DNA of 50,166 nucleotides from Nocardia vaccinii NBRC 15922. Its GTDB lineage: Bacteria; Actinomycetota; Actinomycetes; Mycobacteriales; Mycobacteriaceae. The position numbers and the translations under genes were made by a program. The stretch spans positions 1 through 50,166 of the forward strand of contig NZ_BDCC01000040.1 of the NCBI RefSeq assembly GCF_001613305.1, given 5' to 3'. Position 1 is the stretch's first letter; each line of letters opens with the position of its first letter. The notes under the pieces are model-generated. The model had not been told where the DNA came from. It saw only the letters and a list, made by a program, of their open reading frames with translations, and did no database searches. Below, piece after piece: positions 24,136 through 31,966 of the stretch.

Positions 24136-24369
24136 CTAAACGCGGGTCGCCTCGGTGGTCAGCGACCTCAGCAGCTGCATCACCTCGGTCTCGCGAAAGC
24201 GCCGGTGGCCACCCGGCGTGCGCAATGAGCCCAGTCGCCCGGCGTGTGCCCAACGGGTGACCGTCTTAGGATCGACGTGGAACAACGCCGCAACTTGGCC
24301 TGGGGTCAGGAGGGCCTCCTGGCCGTTGACGGAACCAAACGTGCGGCTCGCCGCGGTGATCGCAGTCAT
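24136..24369 (-). CDS. bldC: BldC-like MerR/excisionase-fold DNA-binding protein
   Basis: A 77-aa single-domain regulator. The core LLTPGQVAALFHVDPKTVTR, then WAHAGRLGSLRTPGGHRRFR is the winged helix-turn-helix shared by Streptomyces BldC and its mycobacterial counterpart, which bind DNA as head-to-tail oligomers at promoters of development and stress genes. The ATG at 24369 has AAAGG 7 nt upstream. The protein is slightly longer than BldC at the N-terminus. Its upstream region is unusually AT-rich, as expected for a regulated promoter. Confidence 0.9.
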   Translation of the reverse strand: MTAITAASRTFGSVNGQEALLTPGQVAALFHVDPKTVTRWAHAGRLGSLRTPGGHRRFRETEVMQLLRSLTTEATRV

Positions 24370-24590
24370 TCGCAAACCTTTCCGTAATCGACAGTTCCCT
24401 CATCAGATAGCGACATCGTTGCACCGGACCCCCCACGTACTCGAATGATCTAACGTTGGTAAAGGGGAAGTAATAGACAAATCGGATAAGCGTACGGCTT
24501 GACGCTTTGGAACGTTTCACTCTTCTGGCGAATCCTCAGCGATCGCGTCGGATTGTTCGTGGCCGATCGAGTGCGTTCGGGCGGGTCGCC
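24370..24590. other. AT-rich divergent regulatory region
   Basis: About 220 bp between bldC (minus) and the DUF4229 gene (plus), with AT-rich patches (for example GGTAAAGGGGAAGTAATAGA near 24455) that stand out in this GC-rich DNA. It probably holds the bldC promoter and upstream control sites. I see no gene. Confidence 0.45.
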
Positions 24591-24596
24591 TAGGCT
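24591..24596 (+). promoter_or_regulatory. Leaderless -10 element of the DUF4229 gene
   Basis: TAGGCT, then GGGGGT, then GTG at 24603. The same AGGCTGGGGGTGTG string is found at the menD start. Confidence 0.55.
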
Positions 24597-24602
24597 GGGG
24601 GT

Positions 24603-24935
24603 GTGAGTGATGCAGCATCCCGACCGGACGACGCGCCCACCGGTGGGGTCTCCGGGTCGCCGGGCCGGCGGTTGGCGCGCAATCTGGCGCTGTACACCGT
24701 GGCCCGATTGGCGCTGGTCGCGATCATCGCCGCCGTCATCGTGCTGGTGGCGCATGCGGTGCGGGTCGATATCCCGGTGATCGTCGCACTGCTGTTCGCG
24801 TTGATCGTCGCCATGCCGCTGTCGCTGTTGCTGTTCAAGCGGCTGCGCTCTCGGGTGAACCAGGATATCGCCGCGGTCGACGAGCGGCGCCGCACCGACA
24901 AGGCGCAGCTGCGCGCCCGCATGCGCGGCGAGTAG
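24603..24935 (+). CDS. DUF4229 membrane protein (Rv0531-like)
   Basis: A 110-aa protein with an N-terminal disordered segment, two adjacent membrane helices (LALYTVARLALVAIIAAVIV and VDIPVIVALLFALIVAMPLS) and a charged C-terminal helix (AAVDERRRTDKAQLRARMRG). This is the layout of actinobacterial DUF4229. An equivalent gene lies between ccsB and menA in mycobacteria, so this marks the return to the conserved gene order after the accessory block. The function is unknown. Confidence 0.85.
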   Translation: MSDAASRPDDAPTGGVSGSPGRRLARNLALYTVARLALVAIIAAVIVLVAHAVRVDIPVIVALLFALIVAMPLSLLLFKRLRSRVNQDIAAVDERRRTDKAQLRARMRGE

Positions 24936-25029
24936 ATCCCGCATGCACGGCGAGTAACGTCCCTCGAACGCGGCGTCCGAGTGCCGCACCCTCTCCATCT
25001 CTCCGCTATCGGTGAACATCTTCTTGTGA

Positions 25030-25074
25030 TGTCAATTTTCATTGACACGCCCGTTGTGTCAACGTAAATTGACG
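25030..25074 (+). promoter_or_regulatory. Promoter with twin TGTCAA-N6-TTGACA operators
   Basis: Operator 1 (25030-25047) is a perfect TGTCAA-N6-TTGACA. Operator 2 (25057-25074) is TGTCAA-N6-TTGACG. Their centres are 27 bp apart. The TTGACA of operator 1 (25042-25047) is also a consensus -35, and TAAATT (25065-25070) inside operator 2 is a -10 at 17-bp spacing. The ATG at 25078 follows 7 nt later, so the mRNA is probably leaderless. Repressor on both sites would cover the whole promoter. Confidence 0.75.
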
Positions 25075-25077
25075 TCC

Positions 25078-25299
25078 ATGAGTGAAGCGACAACCCTGGC
25101 GGCCGCCGCGGGCAGCCCCGACCCAACGGTCGGCTTGCGCGCGGTCCTGGCCTTACGGCGGTTACTCGAACGGCTCGAAGCGATCCAGGTGGGCAATGCC
25201 CGCTCCCAGGGATGGTCCTGGCAGGCGATCGCTGAGGCGCTCGAGGTCAGCCGGCAGGCGGTCCATCAGAAGTACAACCGGAGAGGCGGAATCGGCTGA
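25078..25299 (+). CDS. Small helix-turn-helix protein, probable autoregulator
   Basis: A 73-aa protein. A helical N-terminal half (VGLRAVLALRRLLERLEAIQ) is followed by a helix-turn-helix (GWSWQAIAEALEVSRQAVHQ, KYNRR). It has no effector domain. The TGA overlaps the ATG of the Clp-N-domain gene (TGATG), so the pair is co-translated. The twin operators immediately upstream make autoregulation the simplest model. Such HTH/Clp-N pairs recur in actinobacteria, but their job is not established to my knowledge. Confidence 0.88.
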   Translation: MSEATTLAAAAGSPDPTVGLRAVLALRRLLERLEAIQVGNARSQGWSWQAIAEALEVSRQAVHQKYNRRGGIG

Positions 25300-25889
25300 T
25301 GTTCGAGAAATTCGGCAAGGCGGCACGATATGCGGTCGTAATGGCCCAGGAGGAGGCGCGCATGCTGCGGGCGCCGAACATCGACGTCGAACATCTGCTG
25401 TTGGGGCTGGCGGCGGGTCCAGACGACGGAATTCGGAAAGTATTGGCGGGCGGCGGAATTACCGCAGCAACGATTCGGGAATCGCTGTCCGGCAAGCGTT
25501 CCGCCGAGCCGTTGGGTGAAGACGACGCTGCCGCACTGCGATCCATCGGCATCGATCTGGACGCGGTTCGCGAAAGTCTGGAGGCCACCTTCGGCGCGGA
25601 TGCGCTCGATCGCGCGGCCGTACCGGAAAAACCGCGTGGGCGTTTCGGTTTCGGCGGGAATGGTGGGACGAATTTCGGGCACATTCCGTTCACCAAACAG
25701 GGGAAGAAGGTGATCGAATTGTCGTTGCGGGAGGCAATCGCCCGCGGTGACAACCGAATCGAAGCCGCGCACATCCTGCTCGGGGTGCTGCGTGCGCCTA
25801 CCGCGCGCACCGTCGAACTGCTCGGCGGTGACCAGGGAGTCGAGGCGGTGCGCCGGGCGGTGCACGATCTGCTGGGCCGGGCCGCCTGA
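25299..25889 (+). CDS. Clp N-terminal (double Clp-N repeat) protein without ATPase domain
   Basis: A 196-aa protein made of two Clp-N repeats. The first is at about residues 3-60 (FGKAARYAVVMAQEEARMLR, then IDVEHLLLGLAAGPD). The second is at about 130-195 (FTKQGKKVIELSLREAIARG, then IEAAHILLGVLRAP). They are joined by a Gly/Phe-rich linker around residues 108-125. No Walker motifs exist, so it is not an unfoldase. It could bind substrates or adaptors in place of ClpC, or be sensed by the neighbouring HTH protein. It is translationally coupled to that protein. Confidence 0.9.
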   Translation: MFEKFGKAARYAVVMAQEEARMLRAPNIDVEHLLLGLAAGPDDGIRKVLAGGGITAATIRESLSGKRSAEPLGEDDAAALRSIGIDLDAVRESLEATFGADALDRAAVPEKPRGRFGFGGNGGTNFGHIPFTKQGKKVIELSLREAIARGDNRIEAAHILLGVLRAPTARTVELLGGDQGVEAVRRAVHDLLGRAA

Positions 25890-25940
25890 GACGAGGGGTC
25901 CGATTGACTCGCGTACCCGGTGGCCGGGCGCCGTGCCGGT

Positions 25941-25946
25941 TAGCAT
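25941..25946 (+). promoter_or_regulatory. Leaderless -10 element of the holin-like gene
   Basis: TAGCAT, 6 nt, then ATG at 25953. Confidence 0.5.
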
Positions 25947-25952
25947 GGCGCC

Positions 25953-26342
25953 ATGGCCCTCTTGCTACGCCTGATCATCAATGCCATCGCGATCTGGGTC
26001 GCGTCGGCCCTGGTGAGCAATATCGAACTGATCAGCCCCGCCGACAAGGGCACCACCGGCAAGGTGATCGTGGTACTGATCGTCGCGGTCATCTTCGGAT
26101 TGGTGAACGCGCTGGTCAAGCCGATCGTCAAACTGCTGTCCCTGCCGCTGGTGATCGTCACCCTGGGCCTGTTCCTGCTGATCATCAACGCCCTGATGCT
26201 GTGGCTGACCGCCGCGATCACCGCCACCACCGACTACGGCCTGCGCGTGCACGGCGTCTTCGCGGCGGTGATCGGCGCCATCATCATCACGGTGGTCAAC
26301 TGGGTGCTGGGCATCTTCGTGCCCGAGGGCGGCCGGGACTGA
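25953..26342 (+). CDS. Phage-holin-4 (YvlD-like) family membrane protein
   Basis: A 129-aa protein with four membrane helices (about residues 3-22, 32-52, 57-83 and 97-121). The family pattern is clear: FGLVNALVKPIVKLLSLPLV, ITLGLFLLIINALMLWLTA-like, and VVNWVLGIF near the end. Despite the family name these are chromosomal membrane proteins, and no phage genes surround it. It is convergent with menA, with a 17-bp gap. The function is unknown. Confidence 0.9.
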   Translation: MALLLRLIINAIAIWVASALVSNIELISPADKGTTGKVIVVLIVAVIFGLVNALVKPIVKLLSLPLVIVTLGLFLLIINALMLWLTAAITATTDYGLRVHGVFAAVIGAIIITVVNWVLGIFVPEGGRD

Positions 26343-26359
26343 TTTCCCGGTCGGCGGTA

Positions 26360-27229
26360 TCAGCCGACCGCGAGCGCGACTCCCGTCAGGATCGACCACA
26401 GCAGCATCGCCAGGCCCGTATCGCGCAGCGAGGGGATGAGTCCCGGTCCCTGCTCACCGCGGCGCACCGGGTTGTTGGAGCGCACCGCGAGCGGCAGTGC
26501 CAACAGGCCCAGCAGGGTCCACGGGGTGCGCACGACCAGCGCGAGCGAGGCGATGAACGGTACCACCATCAGCATCAGATGCAGTGTGCGCGTGCGGGTG
26601 TCGCCGAGGCGGACGGCCAGTGTCGTCTTACCGGTCACCGAATCGGTGGGGATGTCGCGCAGATTATTGGTGACCAGGACCGCGCTGGAGAACGCGCCGA
26701 CGGCCACCGCGCCGACCGCCCCGGCCCAGTCGATCCGGTGCGCCTGTACGAATTCGGTGCCGAGCACCGCGACCAGACCGAAGAAGACGAATACCGCTAT
26801 CTCGCCGAAACCGCTGTAGCCGTAGGGTTTCCGGCCGCCGGTATAGAACCAGGCCCCGGCCAGGCAGCCCGCGCCGATCAACAGCAGCCACCACGCGGTG
26901 GTGAACACCAGTACCAGTCCGACGACCGCTCCCACGCCCAGGCTCGCGATCGCCGCCGCGCGCACCGCGCCCGGTGCGGCCGCGCCCGAGCCGACCAGGC
27001 GCATCGGCCCGACCCGCTCGTCGTCGGTGCCGCGGATGCCGTCGGAGTAGTCGTTCGCGTAGTTCACGCCGACGATCAGGGCCAGCGAGACCACCAGGGC
27101 CAGCAGGGCCTTCCACCAGACCGCGGCATCCAGGGATGCGGCCGCACCCGTGCCGACCAGGATCGGGGCGATCGCATTGGGGAGAGTTCGCGGTCGCGCT
27201 CCTTCGAGCCACTGTGCTGCACTAGCCAT
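26360..27229 (-). CDS. menA: 1,4-dihydroxy-2-naphthoate polyprenyltransferase
   Basis: MenA attaches the polyprenyl chain to 1,4-dihydroxy-2-naphthoate in the membrane, giving demethylmenaquinone. The 289-aa UbiA-family protein has about eight helices and both Asp-rich prenyl-diphosphate sites: NYANDYSDGIRG and the later NNLRDIPTDSVTGK. WLEGARPRTLPNAIAPILVG is the typical MenA N-terminus. The ATG has no Shine-Dalgarno but does have TAGGCT 7 nt upstream. Other men genes (E, B, D, G) follow within 20 kb. Confidence 0.95.
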   Translation of the reverse strand: MASAAQWLEGARPRTLPNAIAPILVGTGAAASLDAAVWWKALLALVVSLALIVGVNYANDYSDGIRGTDDERVGPMRLVGSGAAAPGAVRAAAIASLGVGAVVGLVLVFTTAWWLLLIGAGCLAGAWFYTGGRKPYGYSGFGEIAVFVFFGLVAVLGTEFVQAHRIDWAGAVGAVAVGAFSSAVLVTNNLRDIPTDSVTGKTTLAVRLGDTRTRTLHLMLMVVPFIASLALVVRTPWTLLGLLALPLAVRSNNPVRRGEQGPGLIPSLRDTGLAMLLWSILTGVALAVG

Positions 27230-27236
27230 GGGTCGA

Positions 27237-27242
27237 AGCCTA
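27237..27242 (-). promoter_or_regulatory. Leaderless -10 element of menA
   Basis: The minus strand reads TAGGCT, 7 nt, then ATG at 27229. Confidence 0.5.
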
Positions 27243-27294
27243 TGCGCATCGCGGTACCGATGGCGGACCACGGGTGGGATGGCGGCGACTACTC

Positions 27295-27322
27295 TATCGG
27301 TAGCTTTATTTCGATATATCGG
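27295..27322 (+). promoter_or_regulatory. Direct repeats TATCGG spaced 22 bp before the BTAD regulator
   Basis: TATCGG occurs at 27295-27300 and again at 27317-27322, two helical turns apart, inside an AT-rich patch about 90 bp upstream of the regulator. SARP-type proteins bind direct repeats spaced 11 or 22 bp, so this may be an autoregulatory site. Confidence 0.3.
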
Positions 27323-27408
27323 AGTATGATGTCGGGGTTCGTGGCGCATGCTGGTGAGGGGTGGTCCCGGCGCTGTGAGCCGAATAATCGGTGGACCGCT
27401 CACATACG

Positions 27409-30400
27409 ATGGTGAACGGCATGATTCCTGATCAGAGTGGCCCCGCGAGCGCCGGGACGACGAACACCCGATCGGGTCGAGAACGGGCCGACGGGCTCCC
27501 CGAGGACGCCTCGGTGCGAGTATCGGTCCTGGGTGAGATCGCCCTGTGCCGCGCCGGTTCCGGTCTTGCCGCGGTGCCGGGCGCCCGCGCCAGGCTGCTG
27601 TTGGCGGCCCTTGCCCTGCATCCGGGACGCAGCCGCAGCGCGCAGGGGCTGATCGAGGACATCTGGGGTGAACAGCCTCCGCGCGCCCCGATGAACGCCC
27701 TGCACACTCAGGTCTCCCGGTTGCGCTCGGCGCTGCCGGACGGCGCGCTCGAGGTCGGCCCGGCGGGCTATCGGCTGGCCCTCGGCGAGGAGCAGGTCGA
27801 TCTGACCCTGGCCCGCCGCCTCGAACGGCGCGCTCGCGAAATGCACGCCGCCGGGCGGGACGATTACTGCCTCGACCTGGTGGCCCGCGCCCGTGGGCTG
27901 TGGCGCGGTGAACCCGGTGCGGATCTGCCGCCCGGACCCGTTGCCGACGAACTGGCCGAACTGGCCGTGACCCGCTGGCACGCCCTGGACGAGCTGGAAC
28001 TCGCCTCGCGGGAGGCCTCCGGAGATCTGGACGGCGCGGTGCGGATCGCCCGGCGGATCGCCGCGGCCCGGTCGTTGGACGAATCCGCGCACGGCACGCT
28101 GATGCGGCTGCTCGCGGCTGCCGGGCGGGCCAACGAGGCACTGGAGGTCTTCGCCACCCTGCGGGCGGGCCTGGTGAACGAACTCGGCGCGGATCCGGGA
28201 CCGGCGCTGGTCGAGTTGAACGCGGCGATCCTGCGCGGCGAGCCGATGGCCGGGGCCCAGCGCACACCGACGCCTCGGCCCGCACCCGTACAGAACGCCG
28301 ATCCCGCTGTCACACAGGGGAATCCCGGACCTCCGGGCACGGCGATCGGGCTGCGCGCCGCGCCGAATCCGCTGCTGGGCCGCACCATCGACCTGGGCGC
28401 GCTGCAGGATCTGCTCAGTGCGTCCCGGGTGACGACGGTGCTCGGTCCGGGTGGCACCGGAAAGACCAGGGTGGCAAACGAATTGGGCCTGCGGATGACC
28501 GCGGCCGTGCCGGTGGCGCTGATCGAACTCGCCTCGGTGCGGGCCACGCCCGAGGAGGCTCGCGCCGAGGTGGAGGCCGCGATCAGCGCGGCACTCGGCG
28601 TCGCCGAAGCGGCCCGGGACACTTCTGGTCTGCTGCCCGGCCGCAAGGTCGATGCGCGCCGGCGTCTTCGGGACGCGGTCGCCGCGCGGCCGATGCTGCT
28701 GATCCTGGACAACTGCGAACATCTCATCGATGCCGTCGCCGAAGTGGTCGCCGATCTGGTCGGCGCCTGCGATCGGCTCACCGTGCTCACCACCAGCCGC
28801 GCGCCGCTGGAGATCACCGCGGAGACGGTGTATCCGTTGCCGCCCTTGGCCATCGACGCGCACGGTTCACCGGCGACCGAACTGTTCGAGACCCGGGCCC
28901 GAGCCGTGCGGCCGTCGGTGCGCCTGGATCCGGATGTGGTCGCGCGGCTGTGTCGCACGCTCGATGGGCTGCCGCTGGCGATCGAACTGGCCGCGGCACG
29001 GGTGCGCACCATGAGCGTCGAGGAGATCGACGCGCGCCTGGAACACCGATTCACCTTGTTGCGCAGCGGAGATCGCACTTCGCCGCAGCGTCATCGAACG
29101 CTGCACGCGGTGATCGAGTGGAGCTGGAATCTGCTCGACGAACCGCAGCGAATCGCGCTGCGGCGGCTGTGCCGGTTCCCGGCCGGATTCACCTTCGGCG
29201 CGGCGGAGATCGTCGCCGACGGACCCGATATCGGCGATATCGCCGCCGCCGTGGACGGTCTGGTGAGTCAGTCGCTGCTGTCCGTGCTGGACGACGAGGG
29301 CGGCGGGATCCGCTACCGGATGCTCGAGACCGTCCGGGAATTCGGCGAGGAGCAGTTGGGCATCGCCGGTGAAGCCGATCCGGTGATGAACCGGATGTCC
29401 GAGTGGGCCAGGGAATTCGCGGTCGAGGTGCTGACCAACTACGCCGCCGAGCAGCAGGTCCGGATGGTGGGGCGGGTGAGTGCCGAACTGGACAACCTGC
29501 TCGCGGTGCTGCGCCATGCCTGCGATATCGGCGACGCGGTGACCGTCTACACGGTCTTCCCGCTGCCTGGCATGCTGTGGGTGATGCGCGGGGCGCACGG
29601 TGAATTCGTGGGCTGGTCGGGCCGGGTGCTGGCCGTCCCGCCGCCTCCCGCCGCCGGAACGACGGCCGATGATCTGCAGGTGATCGCGCATGCGCTGGTG
29701 GGTATGCACCTGGCGTTCGGCGATACCCGGCTGCGCGATGTGGCGTGGCTGCGAATTCGGCTGCGGCGCTTGCTGCGGTCCACGTCGACGGCGTTGTCGC
29801 CGAGCACCCGCTTCATCGCCGAGCTGATCTGTGAACGCCCGATAGCTGTCCGCGTGGCGCGTCGGCTCAGTGCGGGCGCGCGGTCCACGGACCGGGAGGT
29901 CCGTTGGGCCGCAAGGCTGTTGCGCGCGAACGCCCGCGAGAACGCCGGTGACGTGACCGGTTCGATGCGCGATGCGCTGGCCGCCCAGCGGGATCTGGCT
30001 CCCGGTGACGTATGGGGCTCGGCGATGTTGTATCAGCATCTGGCCCAGCTGATGTCGCAGACCGCGCGATACGACGAGGCGGCGGTCAATTATCGGCGTT
30101 CGGTCGAGGCTCTGCGGCAGTTGCACTCGTTCGACGAGGTCGCCGAGATAGCCAGTTACCTCGCCGTCGTGCTGGTCGGTACGGGCGATATGGAACAGGC
30201 CCGGTGGGAGCTGGAGATGGCGGCCGGATTCGTCGAGGGTGGCGCGAGTCCGGACGAGCCGGTCTCGCGCCCGAATCATCGCCGGGCGACCGTTCAGGTC
30301 GGTTGGTTCGAACTCGCTCTGGCGCAGGGAGATCGGGAGGCCGGGCTGCGGCGCTCGCGCAGTGTGCTGGAGATGCACGGATGGCCGGACATGCCCATGC

Positions 30401-30819
30401 GGGGAGGTCCCGGCGCGATCGCCGTGGCCGCCGGAATCCTGGACGCACACGTGCTGTACGACGCCCTGGACGCGGTGCCCACCCTGGCGCAGGAATTGAT
30501 CGACAACGGCCGCGAACATCTCGGCCATTACATCGATATTCCGCAGATCGGTTCGGTCGCGTTGGCGATCGGCTCGTATCTCCTTGCCGTACAACGTTAT
30601 CCGGACACCGCACGGGAACTGATCGCGCTCGCCCCCAAGGCGATGGCCCGCCAGGACACCCCCAGTATGCGCATCGACCGTCACCTCGCTCACCACGCCG
30701 CGGCGACCACGCCGGAACTGATGGCCGAACCGGCTCGCCGCGCCGCACGCATGGGCCGCCGCCCCGCCGCTCGGCGCATCATGACCCTGCTGGAAGAGAT
30801 TTCGGGCAAGATCTGCTGA
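27409..30819 (+). CDS. Large AfsR/SARP-type regulator: BTAD, NB-ARC ATPase and TPR-like C-terminus
   Basis: An approximately 1136-aa signal-integrating regulator. The N-terminal OmpR-like DNA-binding and BTAD domains start at VRVSVLGEIALCRAG and run to about residue 280 (NELGADPGPALVELNAAILR). After a Pro-rich linker comes an AAA/NB-ARC module: Walker A is GPGGTGKTR near residue 345, Walker B is MLLILDNCEHL near residue 430, followed by TTSRAPL and LPLAIELAAARVR. The last 450 aa are helical repeats consistent with TPRs. The start is uncertain: GTG 27391, ATG 27409 and ATG 27421 are all possible and none has a Shine-Dalgarno. The neighbouring DrrAB-type exporter is a plausible target. Confidence 0.9.
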   Translation: MVNGMIPDQSGPASAGTTNTRSGRERADGLPEDASVRVSVLGEIALCRAGSGLAAVPGARARLLLAALALHPGRSRSAQGLIEDIWGEQPPRAPMNALHTQVSRLRSALPDGALEVGPAGYRLALGEEQVDLTLARRLERRAREMHAAGRDDYCLDLVARARGLWRGEPGADLPPGPVADELAELAVTRWHALDELELASREASGDLDGAVRIARRIAAARSLDESAHGTLMRLLAAAGRANEALEVFATLRAGLVNELGADPGPALVELNAAILRGEPMAGAQRTPTPRPAPVQNADPAVTQGNPGPPGTAIGLRAAPNPLLGRTIDLGALQDLLSASRVTTVLGPGGTGKTRVANELGLRMTAAVPVALIELASVRATPEEARAEVEAAISAALGVAEAARDTSGLLPGRKVDARRRLRDAVAARPMLLILDNCEHLIDAVAEVVADLVGACDRLTVLTTSRAPLEITAETVYPLPPLAIDAHGSPATELFETRARAVRPSVRLDPDVVARLCRTLDGLPLAIELAAARVRTMSVEEIDARLEHRFTLLRSGDRTSPQRHRTLHAVIEWSWNLLDEPQRIALRRLCRFPAGFTFGAAEIVADGPDIGDIAAAVDGLVSQSLLSVLDDEGGGIRYRMLETVREFGEEQLGIAGEADPVMNRMSEWAREFAVEVLTNYAAEQQVRMVGRVSAELDNLLAVLRHACDIGDAVTVYTVFPLPGMLWVMRGAHGEFVGWSGRVLAVPPPPAAGTTADDLQVIAHALVGMHLAFGDTRLRDVAWLRIRLRRLLRSTSTALSPSTRFIAELICERPIAVRVARRLSAGARSTDREVRWAARLLRANARENAGDVTGSMRDALAAQRDLAPGDVWGSAMLYQHLAQLMSQTARYDEAAVNYRRSVEALRQLHSFDEVAEIASYLAVVLVGTGDMEQARWELEMAAGFVEGGASPDEPVSRPNHRRATVQVGWFELALAQGDREAGLRRSRSVLEMHGWPDMPMRGGPGAIAVAAGILDAHVLYDALDAVPTLAQELIDNGREHLGHYIDIPQIGSVALAIGSYLLAVQRYPDTARELIALAPKAMARQDTPSMRIDRHLAHHAAATTPELMAEPARRAARMGRRPAARRIMTLLEEISGKIC

Positions 30820-30828
30820 AATACCCAA

Positions 30829-30856
30829 CCCTCCAGCCACTTTCGTGGCCGGAGGG
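30829..30856. terminator. Hairpin after the BTAD regulator
   Basis: CCCTCC-a-GCCAC (30829-30840), loop TTTC, then GTGGC-c-GGAGGG (30845-30856): an 11-bp stem with one mismatch, 9 nt after the stop codon. No T-run follows. Confidence 0.6.
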
Positions 30857-31010
30857 CAAGTGTCGTGCCAGCGGAGAAGCATCTCCGTCCCGCTCCCGCT
30901 CGATCCGGCCACCTCATTACGTGCCCAGCGGCGAAGCGTCTCTGTTTCGCTGGTAGTCGCCCGCGAAGCGATAGGTTCAGCAACACCGACTCCAAGGGTT
31001 TTCGGCGCGG

Positions 31011-31071
31011 CTTGTCGTTCAGTCCTCGAAGCGCATGGCCGAAGGCCGAGTCTCGAGGGCTGAACGACGAG
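31011..31071. repeat. Large nested inverted repeat
   Basis: GTCGTTCAGTCCTCGA (31014-31029) pairs with TCGAGGGCTGAACGAC (31053-31068), 16 bp with one G-T mismatch, and outer bases extend it. The loop contains a second hairpin, GGCC-GAA-GGCC. Further out CGGCGC and GGCGCCG extend the symmetry. It lies between two genes on opposite strands that converge here. It could end transcription in both directions or be a small repeat element. The rest of 30857-31010 has no recognisable gene. Confidence 0.65.
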
Positions 31072-31090
31072 CCTCACGGCGCCGACACCC

Positions 31091-31126
31091 CGCCGGAGCG
31101 AAGCGGAGGCCATTAGACACAGCTCA
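31091..31126 (-). repeat. Post-stop repeat module, copy at the ABC permease
   Basis: Read on the minus strand, the permease TGA (31126-31124) is followed by GCTGTGTCTAATG and then GCCTCCGCTTCGCTCCGGCG (31110-31091). The same order occurs after menE and, slightly changed, after hemD. Confidence 0.8.
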
Positions 31127-31966
31127 CGCTTTGCGCATGTACATCCGGACGGTCAGCGGAGCGAAGATCAGCACTACGACCACCGCGCCGAGCAACGACC
31201 AGGCCAGATGCGGACTGGTGAAGTTGCCGTTGTTCATCAGTTCCCGGCACGCGTACACCAGATGGGTGACCGGGTTGACGTTAACGAATCCCTGCAACCA
31301 GCCCGGCATGGTCTTGACCGGGACGAAGGCGCTGGACATGAACGTCAGCGGGAACAGGATCAGCATCGACACGCCCTGCACCGCCGAGGCGCTGCTCATC
31401 AGCACGCCCATCAGGGCGAAGATCCAGCTGACCGCGAACGAGCAGGCGACGATCACCACGGCCGCGGCGACAACTCCGAGTACGCCGCCGCCGGGCCGGT
31501 AGCCCATGATCAGGCCCATCACGATGGTGAGCACCGTGGCGATGCCGTAGCGGACCATATCGGCGGTGAGCGCGCCGGCCAGGGCCGCGATCCGCGCGAT
31601 CGGCAGCGACTTGAAGCGGTCGAATACGCCCTTGTCCATATCCTCGCGCAGCTGGGTACCGGTGACGATCGAGGTGGTGATCACGGTCTGCACCAGGATG
31701 CCGGGAATGATGACCGGCAGGTAGGAATGCACATTGCCGGAGATCGCCCCGCCGAAGATGTAGGTGAACATCAGCGTGAAGATGATCGGCTGCAGCGTCA
31801 CGTCGAACAGCTGCTCGGGATTGTGCTTGATCTTCAGGATTCCGCGGTAGGCCATGGTGAGCGAATTCGCCACCGCTTGGCGGATCGGAATATGGTTGCT
31901 GACGACGGGTATGGCGGCACGGACCGTGCGCCCGCCGACCGCGGGGGATGCGACAGTGGTGGTCAC
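31124..31966 (-). CDS. ABC-2 type export permease, DrrB-like
   Basis: A 280-aa membrane subunit with six hydrophobic segments. The amphipathic N-terminal region (LTMAYRGILKIKHNPEQLFD) and the first-helix segment LFDVTLQPIIFTLMFTYIFG are typical of DrrB/ABC-2 permeases, as are MSSAFVPVKTMPGWLQGFVN and NPVTHLVYACRELM. The GTG start overlaps the stop of the ATPase gene by four bases, so the subunits are made together. The substrate is unknown; relatives export antibiotics, lipids or glycolipids. Confidence 0.92.
   Translation of the reverse strand: MTTTVASPAVGGRTVRAAIPVVSNHIPIRQAVANSLTMAYRGILKIKHNPEQLFDVTLQPIIFTLMFTYIFGGAISGNVHSYLPVIIPGILVQTVITTSIVTGTQLREDMDKGVFDRFKSLPIARIAALAGALTADMVRYGIATVLTIVMGLIMGYRPGGGVLGVVAAAVVIVACSFAVSWIFALMGVLMSSASAVQGVSMLILFPLTFMSSAFVPVKTMPGWLQGFVNVNPVTHLVYACRELMNNGNFTSPHLAWSLLGAVVVVLIFAPLTVRMYMRKA

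Noticed and set aside
25953..26342. Prophage remnant suggested by the holin-family name
   Set aside because: The family is widespread on bacterial chromosomes, and no other phage-like gene, attachment site or integrase is present.
27405..27410. TACGAT as a leaderless -10 for the BTAD regulator
   Set aside because: It overlaps one candidate start codon and is 10 nt from the next, outside the 6-8 nt spacing seen elsewhere in the window.
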